NCBI GenBank assembly: GCA_023014335.1
Contig: JAECYW010000028.1
Location: 372,001 to 436,000 of the forward strand
DNA from: Galerina marginata
Taxonomy: Eukaryota > Basidiomycota > Agaricomycetes > Agaricales > Galerinaceae
DNA: 64,000 nt
Direction: 5' to 3'
The translations under genes and the position numbers were made by a program. Under the pieces are notes generated by a model that made no database searches, was not told where the DNA came from, and saw only the letters and a program-made list of their open reading frames with translations. Every line of letters begins with the position of its first letter. Position 1 is the first letter of the stretch. Positions 24,145 through 32,199 of this stretch are shown in pieces.

Positions 24145-24151
24145 GGCTCAT
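22715..24151 (-). CDS. Gag-like protein of the minus DIRS-like element
   Basis: This 478-residue protein is presumably the structural, nucleic-acid binding protein. The C-terminus carries a CCCH-type cluster (CRRYNSKAKC followed by CRYRH) and then a CX2CX4HX4C zinc knuckle, CGGCKQPGHSKPDC, typical of Gag proteins. The central block EWTSAWNATIKATMFAFPHR is shared with the Gag-like ORF of the plus element (DWSIAWNRTSRATIFAFPHR), which supports real coding. The ATG at 24,151 lies seven bases upstream of the RT ORF start in another frame. Its first 64 codons are duplicated in inverted orientation at 19,039. Confidence 0.85.
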   Translation of the reverse strand: MSHDGPFARSIPFISGETEEPTSPGIRKDSQSSAPQSAGHPASSASHGTAMRESTSQSHPKSLDIVKLLDSIVEDFRNKQFTKSQTIVRLSSTLCFSPEREEPEKAAALIQYLTAIDSIEKLSVEAAQRGLHAAAGLSEQPIVSNANVEQVLDPQDDTWKTGTKPNEESQAFIRSFVQSRKRRERSVSSDEEDAIEQVNDTGDTSNKKIRLFEKDMPWFDRESAARRSANPSCVKTREILTVFARDYNAVKQWIIIAHTAPCGFPPVEWENIIKGRPVSLDNVLSSLHHISPIKENIGRVGSTEISLGRTEPTRKVKTSGEWTSAWNATIKATMFAFPHREDELREYGDYMDREFSSKVVSAHRKLIIYDEAVRGEVGGGQRILLTDRSHFSYIYSAIVLPDGIESEFGNSATNSKGSKSQIDICRRYNSKAKCPNTASTCRYRHICGGCKQPGHSKPDCPSGEGKTSQKSSSQISPL

Positions 24152-24225
24152 GATAATTAAATGAGGAACGATGGAATGTGTAAATATTCAAAGATAGTAC
24201 TCGAATAAATTGCCTCTGTGACTGG

Positions 24226-24264
24226 CATTGCGGTGACCTTTTGGACCTTGAAAATTTGCAGCAC
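24226..24264 (+). repeat. A1 (right part) of the outer element
   Basis: The 39 bases from CATTGCGGTGACC to TTTGCAGCAC match the end of A2 at 27,223-27,261. About 139 bases present in A2 between the two A1 parts are missing, having been replaced by the inserted block. Confidence 0.85.
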
Positions 24265-24334
24265 TTATTTCAACTCTATCGAGCTGCATCGAATATAACT
24301 TTCATCACTATTCTCAACGTGCCTTCTAAACTTA

Positions 24335-25612
24335 ATGTCTGAAAACCATGCTTCAAGCTCTACCGCCGATACTACTCAAACCGGAGCTCAGTCTCATCTG
24401 TCTCAGTCTGCTAGCGGCGAACACCAAGCATTACCTCCCCATGAACAGTTTGAAGGAACAGCTGGACAACATGAATCCTCCTCATCTCCAGCTCCTGATG
24501 GCGACCGCGATCCTGACGAATCTCGTACTTCTCATCTTCATCCTGCATCTGTCGCTCTCCTATCTGCTTGTAACACTGTTGTTGAAAGTTTTCGGGGGCA
24601 GAAATGCAGCAAATCCACAGCTCTGCTTTCAATTCATAGCATTCTCGCTAAATCTATCCCTAATGATCCAAAGAGTCTCGACGAAGCATTTGGTCGGTAT
24701 CTTGACATCATTGACAACCACGAAGGTTACCTATCTAGAGCTGAAAAACGAGGCCGCCAGGACGACTCCGATGAGTATGCTGGCTCAGCTGCTTGCTTTG
24801 AGGATGAGGGCCATATCGGCGAGCAAGAACCTCATGCCAAAAAATCCCGAATTGATGAGTCTCAGTTCCCCTGGAATGTCGCAGACGCTATTCATTCAAT
24901 CACCCTTTCTCCTTCGCTTAATCGGACTCTCAAATTTCTCCAGCTTTACACTGTCGACCCCAAAGGATCAAAACGGTCTCTTACCAATTCACCCACTTGT
25001 CCAGAATTTCCGGATTCTGAGTGGACCAATATCTTGGCTGGGCGCGCCGTTAATCTTGATCACGTCTTATCGGGGTATTACTCTACTTCAAACAGTGACG
25101 AGCGCTCCGAATCAATTGGCGACGTTGAAATCAAATTTGGCACTGCTTCTCCTACCAAGCTGGTCTCCACCGCTGGTGATTGGAGTATTGCTTGGAATAG
25201 AACGTCCCGTGCCACTATATTTGCCTTCCCTCATCGTGCCGGAGAGCTCGCTGATTATGGTGAATACATTATTGGATTATTCGGTGCGACCGATATGCTT
25301 TTTCACAGCCGCATTATTGCGTACGATCGCGCTGTTCGTCGTCGAATCGGATCTCGTCGAGACCTTGAACTCACGGACATCCATAAATTTGCTGATCTCA
25401 AACAACTTCACATGGACTCGACTGGCGCCGCCGTCATCCATAGTTCGGTTGTCACGGCAAAACCTGGTTCGAAATCCCGGAAACTGTCGGAACCTTGTAA
25501 TCGGCATAATCAGGGTCTTTGTACTCTCGATGAAAAAGTATGTCGTCGCCTTCACATTTGCAATAATTGCCTCCAACCAGGCCATAAATCCCCCGAATGT
25601 CCTAAACTTTAA
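24335..25612 (+). CDS. Gag-like protein of the plus DIRS-like element
   Basis: This 425-residue protein is homologous to the Gag-like ORF at 22,715-24,151 but clearly diverged. It has an acidic, serine-rich N-terminus and the shared block SIAWNRTSRATIFAFPHR. At the end, a CCCH-type cluster (CNRHNQGLC to CRRLH) is followed by the zinc knuckle CNNCLQPGHKSPEC. The frame is fully open, although the element lacks reverse transcriptase. It ends 66 bases before the recombinase ATG. An intact nucleic-acid binding protein fits an element that still packages its RNA but needs RT from a partner. Confidence 0.8.
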   Translation: MSENHASSSTADTTQTGAQSHLSQSASGEHQALPPHEQFEGTAGQHESSSSPAPDGDRDPDESRTSHLHPASVALLSACNTVVESFRGQKCSKSTALLSIHSILAKSIPNDPKSLDEAFGRYLDIIDNHEGYLSRAEKRGRQDDSDEYAGSAACFEDEGHIGEQEPHAKKSRIDESQFPWNVADAIHSITLSPSLNRTLKFLQLYTVDPKGSKRSLTNSPTCPEFPDSEWTNILAGRAVNLDHVLSGYYSTSNSDERSESIGDVEIKFGTASPTKLVSTAGDWSIAWNRTSRATIFAFPHRAGELADYGEYIIGLFGATDMLFHSRIIAYDRAVRRRIGSRRDLELTDIHKFADLKQLHMDSTGAAVIHSSVVTAKPGSKSRKLSEPCNRHNQGLCTLDEKVCRRLHICNNCLQPGHKSPECPKL

Positions 25613-25682
25613 TTACCTCACAACTATCAAACCTCAATCATTTTCTACCCCCTCGACTACAGCTGGGGGCGAAGAAAAATGA
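24348..25682 (+). pseudogene. Residual ORF2 frame of the plus element, RT/RNase H deleted
   Basis: A 444-codon frame runs in +1 relative to the Gag-like ORF for almost its entire length. It ends STPSTTAGGEEK at the ATGA junction with the recombinase. In the minus element the corresponding frame continues for about 600 further codons of RT/RNase H and ends PPQLPLGATKK at the same junction. DNA around the two junctions aligns (CCCCCTC, then CAGCTGGGGGC in plus versus CCGCTGGGGGC in minus). So the RT/RNase H was removed without breaking the +1 frame. I classify it as the remnant of ORF2. Whether any protein is made from it is unknown. Confidence 0.6.
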
Positions 25683-26674
25683 TCAAGATCTCCTCAGGTT
25701 CTCGCCAGCCTCAGCGAGAACCATGGACTATGGATCGCCTCATTCATGAGCGGTCAATAGCCCTCGGCCTGTCTATCGACGAAAACTCGAACATCACGTA
25801 TACTTCACATTTAAACTCCTATTTGACATTCTGCAAATTACACGACTTCCCTGTCGAACCCACCGAACAAACACTGAGTTTCTTCACCGTCTTCATGTCC
25901 TCCCACATCAAACCAGATTCTGTTGATTCTTATTTGTCTGGAATCGCAAACCAACTTGAAGGTTTTTTCCCCGATGTTCGTAAAAACCGGAATAGTATTC
26001 TTGTCTCACGAACACTTGCGGGCTGTAAACGCCGTTTCGGAACACCAGTCAATCGCAAACGACCACTGTCAAAAACAGATATTCTTTATCTCATCTCGCA
26101 AATAGGTTCGTCACAATCTCACGATGACATACTATTTTTGGCCATGATCACCACTGGAACCGACGCCTTACTTCGATTAGCCGCGATGGCATTCCCTGAC
26201 AAATTGAAAAGTCGAAATTACAAGAAGGTCACCCTTCGCCACACTGTCAATATTTCGCCAACCTCGTATTCTTTCCACCTTCCAGGTCACAAAGCAGACC
26301 GTTTCTTTGAAGGAAACACCATAATTGTCCAAAGAACCACTCTCCAGACCGACCCTTACCGACTTTTTACTCGGTATTTATCATCTCGTGACTCTCTCCA
26401 CCCTTTGAAACCAGAACTATGGCTGCGGCAGTCTGGACGTGTTCCGACGCGCAGCTGGTTCATGCGTCGCATGAGGAAATTTTTCCCCAAAGACATTGCG
26501 GGTGCTTCCATGAGAGCAGGAGGAGCTACAGCTCTCGCCGAAGCTGGTGCGCCGCCGCACATTATTCAAGCTATCGGACGGTGGACTTCCGCATCATTCC
26601 AAATATACATTCGCAAAAACCCCGTCGTTCTTCAAGCTCTACTCTATAGTAGATCCCCTCAGCCTCCCTTATAG
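25679..26674 (+). CDS. Tyrosine recombinase of the plus DIRS-like element
   Basis: This 331-residue protein is homologous to the recombinase at 19,916-20,923, and both begin with MI and S-SG-RQP-REPW. The catalytic pattern is DALLRLAAM (first R), SMRAGGATALAEAG (second R), IQAIGRW (W) and QIYIR (Y nucleophile). The frame is intact despite loss of RT, suggesting selection until recently or a young deletion. The start ATG overlaps the TGA of the upstream +1 frame. It could act on its own circular DNA or in trans on related elements, which is inference. Confidence 0.85.
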   Translation: MIKISSGSRQPQREPWTMDRLIHERSIALGLSIDENSNITYTSHLNSYLTFCKLHDFPVEPTEQTLSFFTVFMSSHIKPDSVDSYLSGIANQLEGFFPDVRKNRNSILVSRTLAGCKRRFGTPVNRKRPLSKTDILYLISQIGSSQSHDDILFLAMITTGTDALLRLAAMAFPDKLKSRNYKKVTLRHTVNISPTSYSFHLPGHKADRFFEGNTIIVQRTTLQTDPYRLFTRYLSSRDSLHPLKPELWLRQSGRVPTRSWFMRRMRKFFPKDIAGASMRAGGATALAEAGAPPHIIQAIGRWTSASFQIYIRKNPVVLQALLYSRSPQPPL

Positions 26675-26828
26675 GCTCGAAAAACCTCAGCCTCCGGGCT
26701 CGAAAAATCTCAGCCAATTTGGCTCGTAAATTTCTACTTTAAATTTAACTTGTACGTTTTTTATTCTCGGTATCTTTCAACATCTGTTCGTTACTCTCCA
26801 TTCATCTTTCTACTTGTAAATCCCAACT

Positions 26829-26850
26829 CAAAAAAAAAAAAAAAAAAAAA
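26829..26850 (+). other. Poly-A tract between recombinase ORF and B1
   Basis: A run of about 22 A lies 155 bases after the recombinase stop and 40 bases before B1. A matching A run, poly-T on the plus strand at 19,785-19,808, occupies the same place in the minus element. It may be a templated poly-A of the element RNA or part of the 3' end signal. Confidence 0.6.
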
Positions 26851-26889
26851 ACCAACCCCACCTCTCCCGTCATTTTTTATAGGATAATA

Positions 26890-27010
26890 GGATACGTCTA
26901 CCTCGAATATACTTCCAGGTTTCCGAGGCCACTCTTTGCGAGCGCCTTGGAAACTCTGATTGCCTATTGTTCTGTCTGATTTCTATTGAACTTCTCAACG
27001 TTGCCGATTA
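26890..27010 (+). repeat. B1 split direct repeat of the outer element
   Basis: This 121-bp unit (GGATACGTCTACC to GCCGATTA) appears identical to B2 at 27,310-27,430. The boundary with A2 is GCCGATTA, G, TCGGATTT. Confidence 0.9.
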
Positions 27011-27011
27011 G

Positions 27012-27261
27012 TCGGATTTAAAGTTTAGTTTACTCTAGTCTAATCGTGCGATACGTTTACTTAGTTCAATATTTTCCCCTCTTCACATTTTCCCAGTCTC
27101 GGAGACTGGCGACCCCGTGCGAGCGATCCGCATTACTCATCCGCGAGGATGACGAAACCCCTACTTAAGTGAGGTGCCCTCTATGTCTCCAATCATTTTC
27201 CTGATCAACATCGCCCACCTGTCATTGCGGTGACCTTTTGGACCTTGAAAATTTGCAGCAC
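27012..27261 (+). repeat. A2 split direct repeat of the outer element
   Basis: This is the intact 250-bp A repeat. Its first 72 bases match 18,885-18,956 and its last 39 match 24,226-24,264. It shows what A1 looked like before it was interrupted. Confidence 0.85.
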
Positions 27262-27309
27262 CCACCATCCCACTCCTTCTAACTTCATTTCTTTCTATGT
27301 ATATTTAGC

Positions 27310-27430
27310 GGATACGTCTACCTCGAATATACTTCCAGGTTTCCGAGGCCACTCTTTGCGAGCGCCTTGGAAACTCTGATTGCCTATTGTTCTGTCTGAT
27401 TTCTATTGAACTTCTCAACGTTGCCGATTA
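27310..27430 (+). repeat. B2 split direct repeat of the outer element
   Basis: This is the second copy of the 121-bp B repeat and marks the right end of the element. The adjoining GAATCGTTACG is host sequence. Confidence 0.9.
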
Positions 27431-27639
27431 GAATCGTTACGAAGAGGAAAGACTCGTACATGCCATGCTTGCAATGGCCCACAAACCAAGTAATGTTGTA
27501 GATACACATGTTGAATGCCTACCTGCACATTTTCTAAGGAATCTAAGCTGGTTGAATTGAAGTTATTCGAGACAACGAGCCCAAAAACTGTCAATCGGCT
27601 CTGATTAGATGAAGTTGTTAATATCGGAGATAATTACGT

Positions 27640-28060
27640 ATGTAGTAACCTGTCATCCCCTTTCCTCTCTCAATTGCAACAGCAATTCGCCGTTTTCTAC
27701 ACGACATCTTGCTGGATTATTTAATTCATTTGGTGGATTGTTTAGACAGCTATTGCACACATTTTGAATTAAATTATCTGATACTAGTAATGAAGCTCGG
27801 ATATCAATAAGGAAAAAGACTTTGAATAAAATCGTCCAAATCGGGCAATTCGACGTAGTAACTTGTCATCCCCTACTTCCCTTTTAAATTTTCCTCTCGA
27901 ATAGTAATATTAATCTGCCTTTTCCTAAATCGATTAGACAGCCATTGGTCGCGTTTTAGGTGACATTATCTGATGCATATGATAATTTAAAGCTCGAATA
28001 TGGTACCAAAGAGGAAATAGACTTTTGATGAAATCGTCCAAATTAAGCCCGAAGAGTTAC
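27640..28060. repeat. Diverged tandem duplication, unit about 215 bp
   Basis: GTAGTAAC.TGTCATCCCC occurs at about 27,641 and 27,856. In both units this is followed, in order, by a TTAGACAGC string, an ATTATCTGAT string, AGCTCG and AAATCGTCCAAAT. The two units differ by many substitutions and small indels. No gene was found in this stretch. Confidence 0.7.
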
Positions 28061-28809
28061 AACAATTTATACGACCATGCAACCATGTTCATTGCAAAAT
28101 GTGTTAGTGTACTGACGGCCTATGCTGTACATTAGATCGGCCAAGTACTGTAACGTTTAAAGTTCCGTCCAGGTGAACAGTAGACCGGCTCGTAAACGGA
28201 GTGCTTAGCATAAATAGAACTCGCGCAAGAGATGTGGCCCTTTCACCGGAATGTATCAAATCCCCTCTCAAAACGTCGACGGGTGGACGGGACGGTCCTT
28301 GGGACGAGACTAACCTTGTCACGATGCTTACTTTCACTGGAGAAGCCCGCTAACACGCGATCGGCGAACCCGTTGCATACTAAGCGTTGATATTGAGCTC
28401 TTATTCTGACACCTCTTTCAACTCGCTGTGAGTAGCTGTCAGTTCCCGCCTGGCCTAGCCGGCGTTTTGATGATTCTCCCTAAGGAAGAGTCCACGCAAT
28501 TTATGCCTGCCGCGGCGAACCGGCCATTGCAGAGTCCAGACCGAAAGTCGCGGTATAAAAGGATCTGAAATGGATATGCTTGCCATCTTTTTTGATGAAG
28601 TAAGTTGGTATTCAATTCCAAAGGGTGTTCTTTCACATGTCCAATAGTAACTCACTGTCTAAAACTAACGCATCACGTACCGCCTCTTAGCTCGGGTTAA
28701 CCTGATAGAGACAAGCCCCATACGAAGCCAGAGCAGCTAGTTTATAAATGGGAACTGCCTTTCAAACTAGTTTGCATGATTTACCCGCTAGATAGAATAT
28801 AATTAAACT
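28061..28809. other. No recognisable gene
   Basis: This is intergenic sequence between the retroelement nest and the FKBP gene. Short conflicting open frames show no motif. Confidence 0.4.
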
Positions 28810-29974
28810 TTAATCTTCTGATGTGTGATCCGTTTTCCCTATCAGATAACAATCTAAAGAGTCAATTAATGAGTTGTACAGGTGAGGTGAAAGCCTACTT
28901 ATGATAATTGTGGAGTGTGGTGGGATCTTGTCCCCGACCCATTGGCTTCCGAATGCAAGCGCAGGAGGGATAACGATCTTTCGAGAGCCACCAATCTGCA
29001 TTCCAATGACACCTTCGTCCCATCCTTGATAGACGTTAGCTTGCCGTTGAAGCGGAATGAAGTAGGAACATACCTGCCATGACCTCTCTCTCCCCAACTC
29101 GGAAGGAGGCCTAGAGTAAATAGCATGCAGAGAGAGCAAAGGACAAAATATCTCGAGACATACTGGGGGTCCAGCCGCAACATTAACATCTTCATATATC
29201 AGCCCAGTCTCTCTCACTTTTGCAGTATACCACACGGCGATTGTATCACCACGTTCAACCGTCGGTCCTGTACCAATAACGACATCTTCTATCAAAACAA
29301 CTGGGAGTGTTTGCTTCTTTGGTAACATTTGGTTACGTGGCTGACACGATTGCCTTACAAGGAGAGTGCATCTCTGCTTTTCGTGGTGCTCTAAACATTC
29401 TGAACAGGGCAACACATAAGTCAAAGGTTTGGTGGTACCTTGATAATGACCTGTGAGGTCTACAAACATATTATCGCTGCGCAACATACTGATCATCACT
29501 ATAATGCCAGAGGATATTAGAAGAGCACACATGCATACCACTTTCCAGCTAGTTCTACGACATATTCGCAGCCCTTGCTCAAAACAAGATCCAGTGCGAC
29601 AGCTTCGATCTGTTCAGAGGTGTAATTAAAGAGTAATGAGATGGAATTCTAAAGATTAAACTGACATGGTTGGGGATGAAAGAACAAAGAATGGTCATTG
29701 AGATCGGAAGGTCATTGGGCTGCGTTACATCTATTTCTGGTGGGATGGCATGCAGACTATCGTAAAAAATTTTGACGACACATCTCCTGCAGTCATTAAT
29801 ATTTGGAAGGGCTTCGGTGAGATGAGCTCCGGTGATGTGCAAGTCTGTAATAGGTATCAACGACACAGGTTCGCCCGCAGTTAGCCTGCAACTCCTACAG
29901 GTTGTCAGAGAGTAACATTTTGGCGAATGATACATAGAGGAGTCGAGCGAGATAACTCACCAAGCGGAGGTCAT
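28810..29974 (-). CDS. FK506-binding nuclear protein (Fpr3/Fpr4-like), multi-exon
   Basis: Fpr3/4-type proteins are nuclear peptidyl-prolyl isomerases and histone chaperones. The first exons (29974-29961, 29894-29666, 29609-29542, 29476-29439) splice to MTSAWSCRLTAGEPVSLIP, DLHITGAHLTE, an IPPEIDV segment, TILCSFIPNH, IEAVALDLVLSKGCEYVVEL and an LTGHY strand. This is the nucleoplasmin-like N-terminal domain. After a short linker the FKBP domain follows with VVLIEDVVIGTGPTVERGD, VWYTAKV, FRVGEREV, YQGWDEGVIGMQIGGSRKI and VIPPALAFGS. At least seven short introns are needed. The long acidic and lysine-rich linkers usual between the two domains are almost absent, and the final beta strand (IIINCYLIG) is unusual. 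I think it is a real but reduced gene. Exact borders around 29,300-29,390 are uncertain. Confidence 0.7.
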
Positions 29975-30341
29975 AGCAGGTAACAGCCAAAGTGGTTTTT
30001 TACGATAAGTCAGGAACGGAAAGAAGCTTATAAGAATATAAAAATATGGCAGGAACGTCTCCGCCAAGTTCTGCAGATGAGAATATTTGACATAAGCACG
30101 GATCACACGTGCGTTTCTGGTCACGTGACATTTATTTTGCACAATCAAGCGACTTTCCGCAAAGCTTTCCGTGAGTCTCTTTGTTAACATGTAACCTTTT
30201 TGTGGGCGTCTTTTTCTCGAAGATGGCCTTGGCGACAAAGGAGATGCAAGCATTATATGCATATAACTTCAGGGGCTGAACTTTCTTCGAACTGACCCAA
30301 CAACCTTGCCGCCAATACACACCTCTACCCGATTTTTTTCA

Positions 30342-31271
30342 ATGCCACCCCAATATTCCCGACGTCCTTCCTTCTTCACCGACATGGACGACGCGCTTGG
30401 AGTGGATCTAACTGTCACCATTTCAACTTCGTTCGTTCCCTCCACCATGAAACTTCCAAATTTGCAAACAGAAATTGCGGACATCGGTGAACAGGATCTG
30501 AGTATTGAGTACGCCCATCCTTGTCTCCACGGTATATAACCATACTTAGGCTTCTCGTAATCATAGGAGGTCTTTGGACATTCAGAGTGGACAAGTCTCC
30601 GATCGCCTCCGACCTGTGCCACTCAAGGACACTTCAGATACTAGCCCAATAGACACTCATTCCAGGTATTTAGTAGCATTTTCCACCTGGTACGGCGTGA
30701 TCTGTTGACGATACCTTTGAACAGCATTTCCTCTGCCGGAACTAAGAATAGCTCTACGACTTCGTCGCCACGACGAAGTGAAAGGTATGTCCACACCATT
30801 TGTATTTCGTCCCTCAACATTAATTGTCACCTGCTGGCTAGGATCTATTCGTCTACCCTTTCGTCACTATCGGCTGGTTCGTCTACCACCAGTGCATATA
30901 GCCAACACGCCATCCGAAGTATATACAGAAAAGGGAGATTCAAGTACTTTACGTCATTCGGAAACGCTCCGCTCTCAGATCCACCTCCACATCCACGCCA
31001 AATTGCTCTCCAGGAGGGCGACCTTTTTTTGCACCGCATCGAAGGCGTCCGCGAGGTTCAAGTCTGGTGGTGGACCTCTCGCTCCTCGAGGTCTAAGCAT
31101 GTGTGGATGCCAGTGACACCAATGCAAACGGCCCGCGTCTTAAACGGGAGAGACTATGTCATATGTCTCGATGAAAACTTCGTTCCATCTTGGGTTTTGG
31201 CGGTCTCTGCTACAACTATGAAAGGGAGGCCAACAACTAAAAAAAAAATAAAGCAAGGAAACACTGGATGA
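30342..31271 (+). CDS. Uncharacterised multi-exon protein
   Basis: I do not recognise this protein. The plus strand has an ATG at 30,342 with an open first exon (MPPQYSRRPSFFTDMDDALG..). Exons at about 30,720-30,778 (ISSAGTKNSSTTSSPRRSER) and 30,842 onward are separated by short introns (GTATTTAG..GAACAG and GTATGTCC..GGCTAG). The last exon, from about 30,930, is open to TGA 31,269-31,271. It encodes RKGRFKYFTSFGNAPLSDPP, REVQVWWWTSR, KHVWMPVTPMQTARVLNGRD and a lysine-rich tail (TKKKIKQ). The serine-rich middle and basic end are compatible with a regulatory protein. The joint between the first and second exons is not settled. Confidence 0.4.
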
Positions 31272-31490
31272 GTCGATACTAATCCTTACCAACCACCCTC
31301 TTTCGGTACTTCACATCGCCAAAACGGTCTCATTTAAGCTCAAGCTTCATATGTATTCTAATAGCTTATACGCACATACGCAGTGTCAATATAATAGCAC
31401 ACAATTCTTCCATCGAAGTCGCGAAGTAAGTGAATGAAATAGGTCACTCTCTGCTGCCACACAAGGAATTAAAATTCGATTTGGGACAAA

Positions 31491-32198
31491 ATGAAAGGTA
31501 GAACTAAGAGGCAGAAGTCGCATGCATTTGAAAAAGATTTGGGGAAGGTAATGAGGAAGATAGATAAACAAAAGAAAGTAGAAGGGACCGACGGGGGTAA
31601 TGTGCTGAGTACGACTTCTCAGCCATTTTTGGTATATAACTGGTGGATTATGGCCCGTTTATTACACGGAAGCCCTTGGACGATTGAATTGGCTGATCAG
31701 GACTCCCGGACAGATGCCAAGGACGTCAGAAGATTTATCACCAACCGAGCATACAGTCAGCATGCCGATTCCTGTTTAGCACTCGAAAATCCGTCAGCAA
31801 TAAGTCAGGTTATAATGAGTATATCCAATATCGAAATGTATAGCACGCTAGCATGAATATGCACGATGGATGAAATAAACGGCGGTGCTTCTGGACAGGA
31901 TCCGTCGAACATCATGATCCGAGTCGTTTCAAATAAATGCAATCAATCGAACTACTGGTTACCCCTACATTTTATTGGGAAGCTTAGATATCTGGGGAGA
32001 CAGTTCGTCGCCACAAAATCATTTAAAGCTGACACTGATCATGAGAAGGTGTCAGTATTGAATGAGTTTCTATCGAAACTGAAAGTACCTAGCATGGCCG
32101 AAGTGCTCGGAAGTTTACTCTTGGTGGAAGTTCGTTCTTGCCCAGCTTATAAGTGGAAAGCAGAGAAGGAGAAATTGAGGCAAATCCCTTCATTATAG
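31491..32198 (+). CDS. Uncharacterised ORF pair, possibly one spliced or broken gene
   Basis: Two adjacent plus-strand frames (31,491-31,856 and 31,866-32,198) have globular composition: KGRTKRQKSHAFEKDLGKV, WWIMARLLHGSPWTIELAD, YWLPLHFIGKLRYLGRQF and KADTDHEKVSVLNEFLSKL. Another fragment in similar style lies at about 32,700-32,920 (DRLQVLRTFNRMEDV, ending MMEDK). Together they look like one gene of 300 or more residues interrupted by a stop or an unspotted intron. No family is recognised. Confidence 0.35.
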
Positions 32199-32199
32199 G

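Larger units (their letters stand above)
19231..24225 (-). mobile_element. Complete DIRS/PAT/Ngaro-like retrotransposon on the minus strand
   Basis: Read on the minus strand, the order is A1 core (24,225-24,198), Gag-like ORF, RT/RNase H ORF, tyrosine recombinase ORF, poly-A tract (about 19,807-19,785), B1 (19,769-19,734), A2 core (19,340-19,313) and B2 (19,266-19,231). The 36-bp B repeats match each other, and the A cores share GTACTCGAATAAATTGCC. All three ORFs are open, so the element may be recently active. A1 is truncated relative to A2, which argues for a 5' loss during or after insertion. Having RT/RNase H and a tyrosine recombinase instead of an integrase defines the DIRS order. Confidence 0.85.
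18885..27430 (+). mobile_element. Plus-strand DIRS/PAT/Ngaro-like element, RT-less, interrupted by a second element
   Basis: The outer element has split direct repeats in the order A1, ORFs, B1, A2, B2. A1 starts at 18,885 and its other end is at 24,226-24,264, because the block 18,957-24,225 lies inside it. A2 is 27,012-27,261. B1 (26,890-27,010) and B2 (27,310-27,430) are a 121-bp direct repeat that looks identical. This arrangement is known for PAT and Ngaro tyrosine-recombinase retrotransposons, which integrate without target duplication. The flanks here (..ATTTCA and GAATCG..) show none. ORFs are Gag-like (24,335-25,612) and recombinase (25,679-26,674). The reverse transcriptase/RNase H region between them is missing. 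Confidence 0.8.

Noticed and set aside
24411..25585. Minus-strand frames opposite the plus Gag-like ORF
   Set aside because: Antisense shadows of a conserved coding region with a zinc knuckle.
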